DNA from: SIG587 sp045544035
GTDB lineage: Bacteria; Bacillota; Clostridia; Oscillospirales; Acutalibacteraceae
Direction: 5' to 3'
DNA length: 64,000 bases
Assembly: GCA_045544035.1 (NCBI GenBank)
Contig: JAZPYE010000008.1
Location: forward strand, 1 to 64,000
The position numbers and the translations under genes are program-made. This document shows positions 16,221-24,394 of this stretch, piece after piece. The stretch's first letter is position 1. Each line of letters opens with the position of its first letter. The notes under the pieces were generated by a model, which saw only the letters and a list, made by a program, of their open reading frames with translations, was not told the DNA's origin and searched no databases.

Positions 16221-16703
16221 TTAGAATTTATATTTTTCAAGCAGTTTCTTTTCAAGTTTTCTTCGGATTTTAAAAGAAAAACCATCTTCAGGAAGAATTG
16301 GGTTAAGCAAAATTGTTTTTATGCCCACTAAATTTCCACCAAGGCAGTCGGTAAAAATTTGGTCACCAACAATCGCAATGCTTTCCCTTTTTAGTTTAAC
16401 AGCTTTTTTTGCCTTTAAAAAACCAAATGGCAAGGGTTTTAGGGCAAGACTTATATAAGGAAGCCCGATTTTCTCACAAAAGGGCTTTACCCTTTTTTCT
16501 TTGCTGTTAGAGATAACAAGCAGCCTTATACCGCCGTTTTTCATTTCATCAAGCCAGGCTTCAAGACCACGGGTAAGCTGCTGACCGTGATGGGTTGAAA
16601 GGGTGTTATCAACATCTAACAAAAGAGCCGAAATCTCGTTTTCTTTTAAAAATTCAAGAGAAATATTGGTTATTTTATCAAATTTAAATTTGGGTTTCAA
16701 CAA
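16221..16703 (-). CDS. yqeG: YqeG-family HAD IIIA-type phosphatase
   Basis: HAD hydrolase of 160 residues, related to B. subtilis YqeG. Motif I is LLLDVDNTL (nucleophile Asp and general-acid Asp), motif II is LVISNSKE, and motif III/IV is AIVGDQIFTD. TTG at 16703 is the preferred start because GAGGT precedes it by 7 bp; a longer frame from 16748 would begin inside the rpsU terminator hairpin. Follows rpsU, precedes endonuclease IV and aroQ. Confidence 0.88.
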   Translation of the reverse strand: MLKPKFKFDKITNISLEFLKENEISALLLDVDNTLSTHHGQQLTRGLEAWLDEMKNGGIRLLVISNSKEKRVKPFCEKIGLPYISLALKPLPFGFLKAKKAVKLKRESIAIVGDQIFTDCLGGNLVGIKTILLNPILPEDGFSFKIRRKLEKKLLEKYKF

Positions 16704-16717
16704 GGTTTTTACCTCAC

Positions 16718-16756
16718 AAATAAAAAATAGGCTGCACATAAAACACATGTGCAGCC
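16718..16756 (-). terminator. Terminator of rpsU
   Basis: Perfect 10-bp stem GGCTGCACAT / ATGTGCAGCC (16730-16739 and 16747-16756) followed on the minus strand by TATTTTTTATTT. Confidence 0.9.
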
Positions 16757-16779
16757 ACTTTTTTAAAATAAGTAATTTC

Positions 16780-16956
16780 CTAGCGGAACTTGCGCTTACG
16801 GGCGGCTTCCGACTTCTTCTTGCGCCTTACAGAGGGCTTTTCATAATGCTCTCTTTTGCGCACTTCCTGAATAACGCCATCCTTAGAAGTTTGTCTTTTA
16901 AAACGACGCAATGCGTTATCAAGTGATTCATTTTCTTTAAGTTTTACCTGACTCAT
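16780..16956 (-). CDS. rpsU: 30S ribosomal protein S21
   Basis: 58-residue basic ribosomal protein read directly from the minus strand: it starts MSQVKLKENESLDNALRRFK and ends KSEAARKRKFR. The length and the KREHYEKPS block match bacterial S21. Ribosome site GGAGGGAGGG precedes the ATG. It has its own promoter (17008-17036) and a strong terminator just downstream, so the genes that follow depend on read-through or another promoter. Confidence 0.96.
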   Translation of the reverse strand: MSQVKLKENESLDNALRRFKRQTSKDGVIQEVRKREHYEKPSVRRKKKSEAARKRKFR

Positions 16957-17007
16957 TTACATTCCCTCCCTCCGCAGAGTAAGTGCAGGGGTATATTTAC
17001 AAAGGCG

Positions 17008-17036
17008 ATTATACCACATATTTTAGCCCATGTCAA
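17008..17036 (-). promoter_or_regulatory. Promoter of rpsU
   Basis: Minus-strand TTGACA (17036..17031), 17-bp spacer, TATAAT (17013..17008): perfect consensus, about 50 bp upstream of the rpsU start. Confidence 0.9.
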
Positions 17037-17060
17037 GTTAATTTTTATATACTTAATGCC

Positions 17061-17089
17061 TTGAAATTAACATAATGTTATGTTAATAT
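17061..17089 (+). promoter_or_regulatory. Candidate promoter of rpe with a palindrome in the spacer
   Basis: TTGAAA (17061-17066), 17-bp spacer, TAATAT (17084-17089). The spacer and first bases of the -10 are made of an inverted repeat ATTAACATAA-tg-TTATGTTAAT (17066-17087), a possible operator. Confidence 0.5.
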
Positions 17090-17152
17090 TTTTATATGGG
17101 TATAAGAGGCTGTTCTTATTTACGAAATTAGTTTTGCAAAGGAGTTTTTAAA

Positions 17153-17794
17153 ATGGCACTGTTATCACCATCAATGCTGTCCTCTAATTTTTTTAATCTT
17201 GAAAATGATGTGAGAAATCTTGAAAAAGCAAAGGTGGACATGCTTCACCTTGATGTTATGGATGGCGTTTTCGTGCCTAACATTTCCTTTGCCATTCCTG
17301 TTATTGAAGCAATAAGAAAAAACACAGATTTAACCCTTGATGTTCACCTTATGATAACCGAGCCCCATCGTTACATAAAGAAATTTGCACCCATTTCGGA
17401 TTATCTCGGTTTTCACTTTGAAGCTGGCTCACCTGTTGCAGAAACCCTTAAACAGATAAGAGAACTCGGCTGCAAGCCTTGCCTTACCATTAAGCCCTGC
17501 ACCGAGCCTGAGGAGATTTTCCCGTTTTTGCACCTTTGTGATATGGTGCTTGTTATGTCGGTTGAGCCAGGCTTCGGCGGTCAAAAGTTTATGCCCGATT
17601 CCCTTCGCAAGGTTAAAATTCTCAAAGAGGAAATTACACGCCGTGGTCTTGATGTTTTAATTGAAATTGATGGCGGTATAAATGAAGAAACGGCCCCGCT
17701 TGCAGTTAAAGCCGGTGTAGATGTTATTGTTGCGGGCAGTTATATTTTTGCCGAAGATATGGCAGAGCGTGTTAAAAAAATTAAAGCACTTTAA
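17153..17794 (+). CDS. rpe: Ribulose-phosphate 3-epimerase
   Basis: Interconverts ribulose-5-phosphate and xylulose-5-phosphate in the pentose phosphate pathway (213 residues, TIM barrel, divalent metal). Landmarks are MLSSNFFNLE, HLDVMDGVFVPNISF (metal-binding His and catalytic Asp), VHLMITEPHRYI, VMSVEPGFGGQKF and the second catalytic Asp in IEIDGGINEETA. AAGGAG precedes the ATG. Transcribed divergently from rpsU. Confidence 0.96.
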   Translation: MALLSPSMLSSNFFNLENDVRNLEKAKVDMLHLDVMDGVFVPNISFAIPVIEAIRKNTDLTLDVHLMITEPHRYIKKFAPISDYLGFHFEAGSPVAETLKQIRELGCKPCLTIKPCTEPEEIFPFLHLCDMVLVMSVEPGFGGQKFMPDSLRKVKILKEEITRRGLDVLIEIDGGINEETAPLAVKAGVDVIVAGSYIFAEDMAERVKKIKAL

Positions 17795-18267
17795 AACTTT
17801 TTAACCCCATATTCCAAGGTTTTTGCCACCTGTTCTTTTTCAAAATATATTTTTGAAAATTCACACATTTTTTTTATCATCTCTTCACCCAAAGCATCAA
17901 TTTTGGTGATTATTCGATAAACCCCGTTATAAAGGTAAATGGTATATTCGCAATTTTTAAGCTGCTGAACAGCGGTTATTAAATCATCCACATTGCCGAT
18001 TTCCAGCACCGCTTCCCTTTTTAATTTTTGACAAACATCCAAAAAATAAATAATGCACGAACCGTTTTTCTTTTTGAAGATTTCCACAATTACTTTTTTT
18101 GAGGATGGCTCAAAGTGCAATGCTTTTGCGGCGTGATTTAAAATTTTATCCATTATTTTCCCCGTTTTTTCATTTTTAAAATCAATTGTGCCACCGCCAA
18201 AAAGTCGGTTGACCTCATCGGCGGAAAGCACAATTTTTAAATTATTGCTTCTAATGCTTTGAACCAT
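17791..18267 (-). CDS. MecA-like adaptor protein (divergent)
   Basis: 158 residues, tentatively related to the MecA/YpbH adaptors that deliver substrates to ClpC. The N-terminal part (LKIVLSADEVNRLFGG, then KIMDKILNHAAKALHFEPSSKKVIVEI) has the MecA N-terminal pattern. The C-terminal part (DDLITAVQQLKN, then YTIYLYNGVYRI) resembles the substrate-independent ClpC-binding half. The acidic linker of MecA is missing, so the protein is about 60 residues shorter than usual. Convergent with rpe (4-bp overlap of ends). No ClpC gene is in the window. Confidence 0.55.
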   Translation of the reverse strand: MVQSIRSNNLKIVLSADEVNRLFGGGTIDFKNEKTGKIMDKILNHAAKALHFEPSSKKVIVEIFKKKNGSCIIYFLDVCQKLKREAVLEIGNVDDLITAVQQLKNCEYTIYLYNGVYRIITKIDALGEEMIKKMCEFSKIYFEKEQVAKTLEYGVKKF

Positions 18268-18328
18268 TATTTTACGCCTCCGTTTAAATCGCCCTAATTT
18301 CGGCGATACTTAATTTGAGGTGAGTTTT

Positions 18329-18442
18329 ATGGCAAAAAATCACAGGAGTAGGCTTATTTTTATAAAATCGGTTATAATTACCTCCTGCTGTGTTTTATTT
18401 ATTTTGATTTGCGTTTTAGCCGCAAGTTATTTGTTTTACTAA
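18329..18442 (+). CDS. Small hydrophobic protein of 37 residues
   Basis: Short reading frame starting MAKNHRSRLIFIKSVIIT and ending AASYLFY, with a basic N-terminus and one predicted membrane helix (about residues 13-35). GAGGTGA lies five bases upstream of the ATG, and the phosphohexomutase start follows 15 bp after its stop with AAGGAG between them, so the two are probably cotranscribed. No family is recognised. Confidence 0.5.
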   Translation: MAKNHRSRLIFIKSVIITSCCVLFILICVLAASYLFY

Positions 18443-18457
18443 AGGAGTTTTAAAATT

Positions 18458-19930
18458 ATGAGTTATCTTGAGCTTAAAAGCGGAACCGATATCCGCGGTT
18501 TTGCAAGTGAGAAAGGCGGCAACACCGTTAATCTTACCGAGCAGGCAGTTTTTGACATTACAAATGCCTTTATCTTTTGGTTTTGTAATAAAAATGGCGC
18601 CAACCCTCGGGACCTTAAAATTTCGGTTGGTCACGATTCAAGAATCACCGCAGAGATTATCAAGGCTCAGGTTTTAAAGGCAATAACACTGTCAGGTGCA
18701 ACGGCTACCGATTGCGGTCTTTCATCAACCCCCGCAATGTTTATGACCACTATAGACCTTAATGCCGATGCCGCAATTCAGATAACTGCATCCCACCACC
18801 CCTTTGATAGAAACGGCCTTAAATTCTTTGTTAAATCGGGCGGTCTTGACTCAAAGGATATTAGCGAAATCGTTGCCCTTGCAGATGAGCAAAAGAAATT
18901 CATCGATGAAAATAAAGGCAGCATTTTAAAAGAAAATTATATGATAACCTATGCCGCAAGACTTAGAAAAATGATTTGTGACGGCGTTAAAAACGGTGAA
19001 GCCCCTCTTAAAGGTTATCATATTATTGTAGATGCAGGAAACGGTGCAGGCGGTTTTTATGCTGAAAATGTACTTAAACCTTTGGGCGCTAATATTTCAG
19101 GTAGTCAGTTCTTAAACCCTGACGGCATGTTCCCCAACCACATTCCAAACCCTGAGGATAAAACCGCAATGGAAAGCATTTGCTCGGCAGTTAAAAAATC
19201 CGGCGCCGATTTAGGTCTTATTTTTGACACCGATGTTGACCGCGCCGCTTGTGTTGACTGCCACGGCACCGAAATTAATCGCAACAGGCTCATTGCACTT
19301 GCCTCAATCATTGCCACCGAAAATGCCAAGGGTGCCACAATAGTCACCGATTCGGTTACCTCCGCAGGGCTTAAAACATTTATTAACGAGAATTTAAAGG
19401 GTAACCACTACCGTTATAAGCGCGGTTATAAAAATGTTATCAACAAGGCCATCGAGTTAAATGAGCAGGGTATCGACTGCCCCCTTGCCATTGAAACCTC
19501 GGGTCACGCCGCCTTTAGAGAAAACTTTTTCTTAGATGATGGCGCCTACCTTGTTACCAAAATCGTTATTGAACTAGCCCGTGGTCAAGATATTGACAGT
19601 CTTCTCCAAAATCTTAAAATGCCTGCCGAGGAAAAAGAGGTGCGCTTTAAGATTTTAGCCGATGATTTTCGTACATACGGTCAAGGTGTTATTGCTGACC
19701 TTGAAAAATTTGTAAATGACAATAATGAGTTTGTTGCCGCCGATGACAACCGTGAAGGACTTCGTGCATTTTACAAGGATGGATGGTTCCTATTAAGGCT
19801 CAGCGTTCACGACCCCGTTATGCCAATGAATTTTGAAAGTCACAGCGAAGGTGGCATTGATGAAATCATCGAGAAAATTGCGCCTTTCTTTAAAACTTTT
19901 GATTTGCTCGATACATCATCACTCAAATAA
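18458..19930 (+). CDS. Phosphomannomutase/phosphoglucomutase (alpha-D-phosphohexomutase)
   Basis: Interconverts hexose-1- and hexose-6-phosphates for sugar-nucleotide synthesis (490 residues). The catalytic phosphoserine loop is ITASHHPFDRNG (about 108-118), the metal loop is DTDVDRA (about 258), the sugar-binding loop is ETSGHAAF (about 345), and the C-terminal phosphate-binding domain has LRLSVHDP in place of the usual RxSxTEP. Substrate preference (Man, Glc or GlcN) cannot be decided. Followed by a terminator shared with the convergent gene. Confidence 0.88.
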   Translation: MSYLELKSGTDIRGFASEKGGNTVNLTEQAVFDITNAFIFWFCNKNGANPRDLKISVGHDSRITAEIIKAQVLKAITLSGATATDCGLSSTPAMFMTTIDLNADAAIQITASHHPFDRNGLKFFVKSGGLDSKDISEIVALADEQKKFIDENKGSILKENYMITYAARLRKMICDGVKNGEAPLKGYHIIVDAGNGAGGFYAENVLKPLGANISGSQFLNPDGMFPNHIPNPEDKTAMESICSAVKKSGADLGLIFDTDVDRAACVDCHGTEINRNRLIALASIIATENAKGATIVTDSVTSAGLKTFINENLKGNHYRYKRGYKNVINKAIELNEQGIDCPLAIETSGHAAFRENFFLDDGAYLVTKIVIELARGQDIDSLLQNLKMPAEEKEVRFKILADDFRTYGQGVIADLEKFVNDNNEFVAADDNREGLRAFYKDGWFLLRLSVHDPVMPMNFESHSEGGIDEIIEKIAPFFKTFDLLDTSSLK

Positions 19931-19935
19931 CTTTT

Positions 19936-19965
19936 AAAAAAACACCCATTTGGGTGTTTTTTTAT
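19936..19965. terminator. Bidirectional terminator
   Basis: Stem of A-rich AACACCC and GGGTGTT with a 4-base loop, A-run before and T-run after; serves the phosphohexomutase (plus) and the Cys-rich hypothetical (minus), whose stop codon lies at its right edge. Confidence 0.88.
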
Positions 19966-20783
19966 TCTTCATCACAAGCTTCGCAGGCAGAGGTGATTGT
20001 GGTTTCACCATCGCAGGGGCTGGGCGGGAAGAAATCAGACATGGGGAATTTAATGTTTCTGAAAACATCGCAGGGCTGGTGGTCATCGGTGCTGCCGCAC
20101 TCTTTTGTAGGAATACAGAAATCATAAACGGGAACCAGCATTTGCACATTTCTTATAAGCTGAACGATGGTAAACAGACCCAAGGTTACATAAACCGCCA
20201 TCGTGCCATCCGAGCAATCATACTTAAGGTTATGACCCATGTAATTACAAATGCACTCGGGGAAAGAAACCTGAGGTTCGCAGCAGTTTTTAAGCTCGCA
20301 AAACTTGACATCAAGTGCCACAGGGTCAACCGCCTGAACAACCACGCGGGGCATATTGTTCTTTTCGTTTAACTGGCGGTCAAAATCATTTTCACGGGTG
20401 ACAGCATTTGAGAAAATTTTGGCATTGCCCTCGCTGCCGAAAAGGATAACGCGCTTTGTAAAGGATGCAACACCACGAACGGTTGTGGGGGCAGAAGGTG
20501 CGGGCGAATAAACATCTAAATCAATAAGGAAATAGAAGGTTAAATCGCAGGCATAATAGCCTTTGTTAAAGCTCACAGGTTCAACTTCAATGTAGGTTTT
20601 CAGAATCTCGGCATTTCTCACGTGAACTCCCGTTGCATTGTTAATGGTTTCCTGACCCGATGGCGTGAAATACACCCTTAAATCTTCAAGACAGTCTCTT
20701 GCACAGCAGGAATCATAAACCCTGCCTGCATCAATGCAAACAGCCTCGCGGAATCCTCCTGAATAGCAATTGTTTTCGGACAT
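19962..20783 (-). CDS. Conserved Cys-rich protein of unknown function (Clostridia type)
   Basis: 273 residues without a signal peptide or membrane helix. It contains about 16 cysteines, several paired (SCCARDC, ELKNCCEP, PECICNYMG, ACEACDEE). The N-terminus FREAVCIDAGRVYDSCCARDCLEDLRVYF and the central TKRVILFGSEGNAKIF are, to my recollection, conserved in an uncharacterised protein of many gut Clostridia. Because the host is a spore-former and the protein is Cys-rich and beta-like, a spore-coat role is possible but unproven. Monocistronic, with AGGAGG before the ATG. Confidence 0.65.
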   Translation of the reverse strand: MSENNCYSGGFREAVCIDAGRVYDSCCARDCLEDLRVYFTPSGQETINNATGVHVRNAEILKTYIEVEPVSFNKGYYACDLTFYFLIDLDVYSPAPSAPTTVRGVASFTKRVILFGSEGNAKIFSNAVTRENDFDRQLNEKNNMPRVVVQAVDPVALDVKFCELKNCCEPQVSFPECICNYMGHNLKYDCSDGTMAVYVTLGLFTIVQLIRNVQMLVPVYDFCIPTKECGSTDDHQPCDVFRNIKFPMSDFFPPSPCDGETTITSACEACDEE

Positions 20784-20861
20784 TTATAAAGCCTCCTATT
20801 ATGTTTTGAAATTAGAACGACTAACTTCTATAACATAATATGAGAAAAGGTGCACAATGTG

Positions 20862-20893
20862 AAAAAAATCCACCGAAAATCGGTGGATTTTTT
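20862..20893 (-). terminator. Terminator of the tig-clpP-clpX operon
   Basis: Stem ATCCACCGA / TCGGTGGAT with a 3-base loop directly after the clpX stop codon, followed by a seven-T run on the minus strand. Confidence 0.92.
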
Positions 20894-22156
20894 CTATTTT
20901 TTATTTTTCTCTTTTTTTGTTATTGTGGGCTTACCGCCGTTAACCGTTTCCACGGTTATAGTAATCGTTTTAACATCATCAATTGATGGCGCCTCAAACA
21001 TTATATCCTGCAAAATGCCCTCAATAATAGAACGAAGTCCCCTAGCGCCTGTTTTCTTTTCGGTTGTTATTTTTGCAATTTCTTTTAAAGCATCGGCTTC
21101 AAATTCAAGTTCAATGCCATCCATTGCAAAAAGCGCCTGATACTGCTTAACAATTGAGTTTTTAGGCTCGGTCATTATGCGAAGCAAGGTCCCCTCATCC
21201 ATAGGGGATAGAGCAGTTATAACAGGCAAACGACCAACTAGCTCGGGAATCATGCCAAATTTCACAAGATCTTGGTGGGTTGCAACCTCTTTAATAGACT
21301 GCTCCTCAATGCTTTTTGGTGACTTAACATCGGCACCGAAGCCCAAAGAACTGCCACCAAGGCGGCGTTCGATAACCTTTTCAATTCCATCAAAGGCGCC
21401 TGCACAAATGAACAAAATGTTGGTGGTGTCAATTTGAATAAATTCCTGCTGGGGATGTTTTCTGCCACCCTGGGGCGGAACATTTGAAACAACGCCCTCC
21501 AAAATTTTAAGAAGCGCCTGCTGAACACCCTCGCCGCTAACATCGCGGGTTATGGAAGCGTTTTCGCTTTTCCTTGCAATTTTGTCAATTTCATCAACAT
21601 AGATAATGCCTCGCTGTGCACGCTCAATGTCAAAATCGGCAGCCTGAATAAGTCTTAAAAGAATGTTCTCAACATCTTCACCAACATAGCCAGCCTCGGT
21701 TAAGGTGGTGGCATCGGTAATGGCAATGGGAACATCTAAAATTTTAGCAAGAGTTTGGGCAAGCAGGGTTTTACCAACACCTGTGGGGCCCAGCATTAAA
21801 ACGTTGCTTTTAGCAAGCTCAACATCATTTTCCCGCTTTGCGGAAATTCTTTTATAATGATTATAAACCGCTACCGAAAGCACCTTTTTGGCATCTTCTT
21901 GACCAATAACATATTCATCGAGCTTTGCCTTAATTTCGGCAGGCTTTAAAAGGGTGAAATCATCTTGCCTATCCTTTTTACGCCTGCTTTTTGGCAGTCT
22001 CTCCTCTTCATCATCAAAAAGCAGAGAATTGCAAAACTGAATGCATCCGTCACAAATGTAAACGCCGGGGCCTTCAATAAGGCGCGCAACCTCATCCTGG
22101 GTTTTACCGCAAAACGAGCAACGAACCCGATTTTTTTCACTGTCTTTACCTGGCAC
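20894..22156 (-). CDS. clpX: ATP-dependent Clp protease ATP-binding subunit ClpX
   Basis: AAA+ unfoldase (420 residues) feeding substrates to ClpP. The N-terminal C4 zinc-binding domain (CSFCGKTQDE...YICDGCI, about 14-40) binds adaptors. Walker A is GPTGVGKT, Walker B is IIYVDEIDKI, the pore loop is GYVG, the arginine-finger region is GMIPELVGR (RIPEL-like), and the ClpP-contacting loop has the GF/LGFGA motif (SSLGFGADV). Cotranscribed with clpP (11-bp gap). Confidence 0.98.
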   Translation of the reverse strand: MPGKDSEKNRVRCSFCGKTQDEVARLIEGPGVYICDGCIQFCNSLLFDDEEERLPKSRRKKDRQDDFTLLKPAEIKAKLDEYVIGQEDAKKVLSVAVYNHYKRISAKRENDVELAKSNVLMLGPTGVGKTLLAQTLAKILDVPIAITDATTLTEAGYVGEDVENILLRLIQAADFDIERAQRGIIYVDEIDKIARKSENASITRDVSGEGVQQALLKILEGVVSNVPPQGGRKHPQQEFIQIDTTNILFICAGAFDGIEKVIERRLGGSSLGFGADVKSPKSIEEQSIKEVATHQDLVKFGMIPELVGRLPVITALSPMDEGTLLRIMTEPKNSIVKQYQALFAMDGIELEFEADALKEIAKITTEKKTGARGLRSIIEGILQDIMFEAPSIDDVKTITITVETVNGGKPTITKKEKNKK

Positions 22157-22167
22157 TGAAATTACCT

Positions 22168-22755
22168 CTATCTTTTAGTGATAACCTTATCAATTAGTCC
22201 ATATTCAGCGGCTTCATCGGCAGACATAAAGTTATCTCTCTCGGTATCCCTGCGAATAACCTCAATATCCTTACCCGTTGCACCTGCTAAAATCTGATTG
22301 ATGTTTTCTCTGATTTTCTCAATGTGATGAGCGTGAATGAGAATATCGGTTGCCTGACCCTCGGCAGAGCCTAGGGGCTGATGAATCATAATTTCGCTGT
22401 TAGGAAGCGCATAACGCTTGCCCTTTGTACCTGCGGCAAGAAGGAATGCGCCCATGCTTGCAGCCATACCCATACAAATGGTGCTAACATCACACTTGAT
22501 GTACTGCATTGTGTCATAAATTGCCATACCTGCGGAAACTGAGCCACCGGGGGAATTAATGTAGAAATTAATATCCTTAGTGGGGTCCTGTCCCTCGAGA
22601 TAAAGCATTTGAGCAATGATTATGCTGGCCGATGCGTTATCAACCTTGTCGGAAAGCATAATAATTCTATCATTGAGCAAGCGAGAAAAAATGTCATAAG
22701 AGCGCTCTCCCCTGCTTGTTTGTTCAACAACATAAGGTACTAAATTCATATCCAT
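22168..22755 (-). CDS. clpP: ATP-dependent Clp protease proteolytic subunit ClpP
   Basis: Serine protease of 195 residues forming the tetradecameric chamber. The catalytic Ser is in MGMAASMGAFLL, the His in SEIMIHQPLGSAEGQ, and the Asp in the RDTERDNFMSA segment. N-terminus LVPYVVEQTSRGERSYDIF is canonical. It lies between tig and clpX. Confidence 0.98.
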   Translation of the reverse strand: MDMNLVPYVVEQTSRGERSYDIFSRLLNDRIIMLSDKVDNASASIIIAQMLYLEGQDPTKDINFYINSPGGSVSAGMAIYDTMQYIKCDVSTICMGMAASMGAFLLAAGTKGKRYALPNSEIMIHQPLGSAEGQATDILIHAHHIEKIRENINQILAGATGKDIEVIRRDTERDNFMSADEAAEYGLIDKVITKR

Positions 22756-22812
22756 AACGACACCTCCGAATTATATATATGAGTATGAACTGAAAAAGTG
22801 AAATATAATCAA

Positions 22813-24279
22813 TTATTCTTTATCGGCTGCTGCTTTTTTAGTAGTGGTTTTTTTAGCAGCCGGCTTCTTTGCGCCATCGGTGGCAGCCTTTTTAGTTGTA
22901 GTTTTCTTTGCGGCAGGCTTTTTTTCGCCGTCAGCAGTTGTTTTTTTAGCGGTGGTCTTCTTTGCAGCAGGCTTCTTTTCGGTCTTTTCCTTAACATCTG
23001 TGATAACAGCGTTATCCTTAATTAAGTCAATAGCCTTAGAAACTGCCAAATCAAGGGAAATATCATCCATAGGAATTGCAGCCTTAACCTGCTCAGCGGT
23101 TACACCGTAGCCCTTAGCCATTTCTTCAATTTTTGCCTCAAGTTCTTCATCAGAGGGAACAATTTTCTCAAGCTCAACAATCTTCTCAAGAGCAAGGCGC
23201 ATTTTAACCTGCTGTTCTGCTTGAGGACGGAAGGTTTTAGAAAACTCCTCAATGGAAGAACCGGTGTACTGCATGTACATCTGTAAATTCATACCCTGAG
23301 ACTGTAAACGATAATCAAACTCTTGAACCGACTGTCTTACACGGTTTTCAAAGAGAGCCTCGGGAATTTCACCCTTAAGGCCTTCAACAACGGTGTTAAC
23401 CAGCTGATTTTCAACATCCTCTTCGTTAGCCTTTTGCTTTCTTTCAAGGGTCTTTGCCTTGATGTCTGCCTTAAGCTCATCAAGAGTGTCAAATTCACTT
23501 GCATCCTTAGCAAACTCATCATCAAGTGCGGGGAGCTCCTTAACCTTGATTTCGTGAAGCTTAACCTTGAAAATAGCGGGCTTGCCTGCAAGATTTTCAG
23601 CGTGATATTCTGCGGGGAACTCAACATTAACATCGAATTCATCGCCTGTGTTGTGGCCAACAATTTGCTCCTCAAAGCCGGGAATGAACTGGCCTGAGCC
23701 GAGTTCCAATGAGTGCGATTCACCCTTGCCGCCTTCAAATGCAAAATCATCAACAAAGCCTTCAAAATCAATAACAGCGGTATCGCCTAGAGCGGCTGCT
23801 CTGTCGGTTACAGCAACCATTCTTGAGTTGCGCTCTGCAAGAGAGTTAAGGGTAGCCTCAACCTCAGCATCGGTAACCTCAGCGATAACGCGCTCAGCCT
23901 TTAAGCCTTTATACTCTGAAACCTCAACCTCAGGATAGGTTGTAAGAGCAACCTTAAAGCAAACGCCATCCTCCTTGCTGATTGAAACAAGGTCAAAGTC
24001 CATTTTATCATCAACAATTTTAAGGTTTGCTTCTTTTGCGGCACCTTCAACTGCATCAGCATATAAAAGATTAAGAGCATCCTCAAAGAAAACCTCTACA
24101 CCGTAGAACTTTTCAATAATGCTTAAGGGTGCTTTACCCTTTCTGAAACCGGGAACATTGATTTTCTTGCCATTCTTGCGATAAACATCGTTAATGGCTG
24201 CACGGAATTTCTCCCCATCGATAACAATTTCAAGCTCATAACGATTTGTTTCGATTTTTTTTGTTGCTTTTAAACTCAT
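22813..24279 (-). CDS. tig: Trigger factor with a Lys/Ala-rich C-terminal extension
   Basis: Ribosome-associated chaperone with peptidyl-prolyl isomerase activity (488 residues from the chosen start). The ribosome-docking loop PGFRKGKAPLSIIEKFYG (about 43-60) is intact. The PPIase domain contains GDTAVIDFEGFVDD and the GSGQFIPGFEEQ block, then the helical chaperone arms follow. Unusually, about 60 residues after the chaperone domain consist of KPAAKKTT(A/T)KK-type repeats. ATG at 24279 is chosen because GGAGG precedes it and the protein then starts MSLKATKKIETNRYELEI. First gene of tig-clpP-clpX. Confidence 0.95.
   Translation of the reverse strand: MSLKATKKIETNRYELEIVIDGEKFRAAINDVYRKNGKKINVPGFRKGKAPLSIIEKFYGVEVFFEDALNLLYADAVEGAAKEANLKIVDDKMDFDLVSISKEDGVCFKVALTTYPEVEVSEYKGLKAERVIAEVTDAEVEATLNSLAERNSRMVAVTDRAAALGDTAVIDFEGFVDDFAFEGGKGESHSLELGSGQFIPGFEEQIVGHNTGDEFDVNVEFPAEYHAENLAGKPAIFKVKLHEIKVKELPALDDEFAKDASEFDTLDELKADIKAKTLERKQKANEEDVENQLVNTVVEGLKGEIPEALFENRVRQSVQEFDYRLQSQGMNLQMYMQYTGSSIEEFSKTFRPQAEQQVKMRLALEKIVELEKIVPSDEELEAKIEEMAKGYGVTAEQVKAAIPMDDISLDLAVSKAIDLIKDNAVITDVKEKTEKKPAAKKTTAKKTTADGEKKPAAKKTTTKKAATDGAKKPAAKKTTTKKAAADKE
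22816..22985 (-). repeat. Imperfect tandem repeat encoding AAKKTT/KK blocks in trigger factor
   Basis: Three to four imperfect units of about 45-50 bp with recurring segments translating to KPAAKKTTTKKA, matching the basic tail of the trigger factor. Units differ by short substitutions. Confidence 0.75.
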
Positions 24280-24339
24280 AAAATTAAACCTCCGATATTT
24301 TAGGTCGCTGTTTTTAAGCCGCAGACCGTATCTCATAAA

Positions 24340-24368
24340 ATTATATCATATATTTTACAATATTTCTA
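24340..24368 (-). promoter_or_regulatory. Promoter of the tig-clpP-clpX operon
   Basis: Minus-strand TAGAAA (24368..24363), 17-bp spacer, TATAAT (24345..24340) preceded by TGA (extended -10). Confidence 0.65.
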
Positions 24369-24394
24369 CCACTTTTTTCAATTTTTTTGATTTT

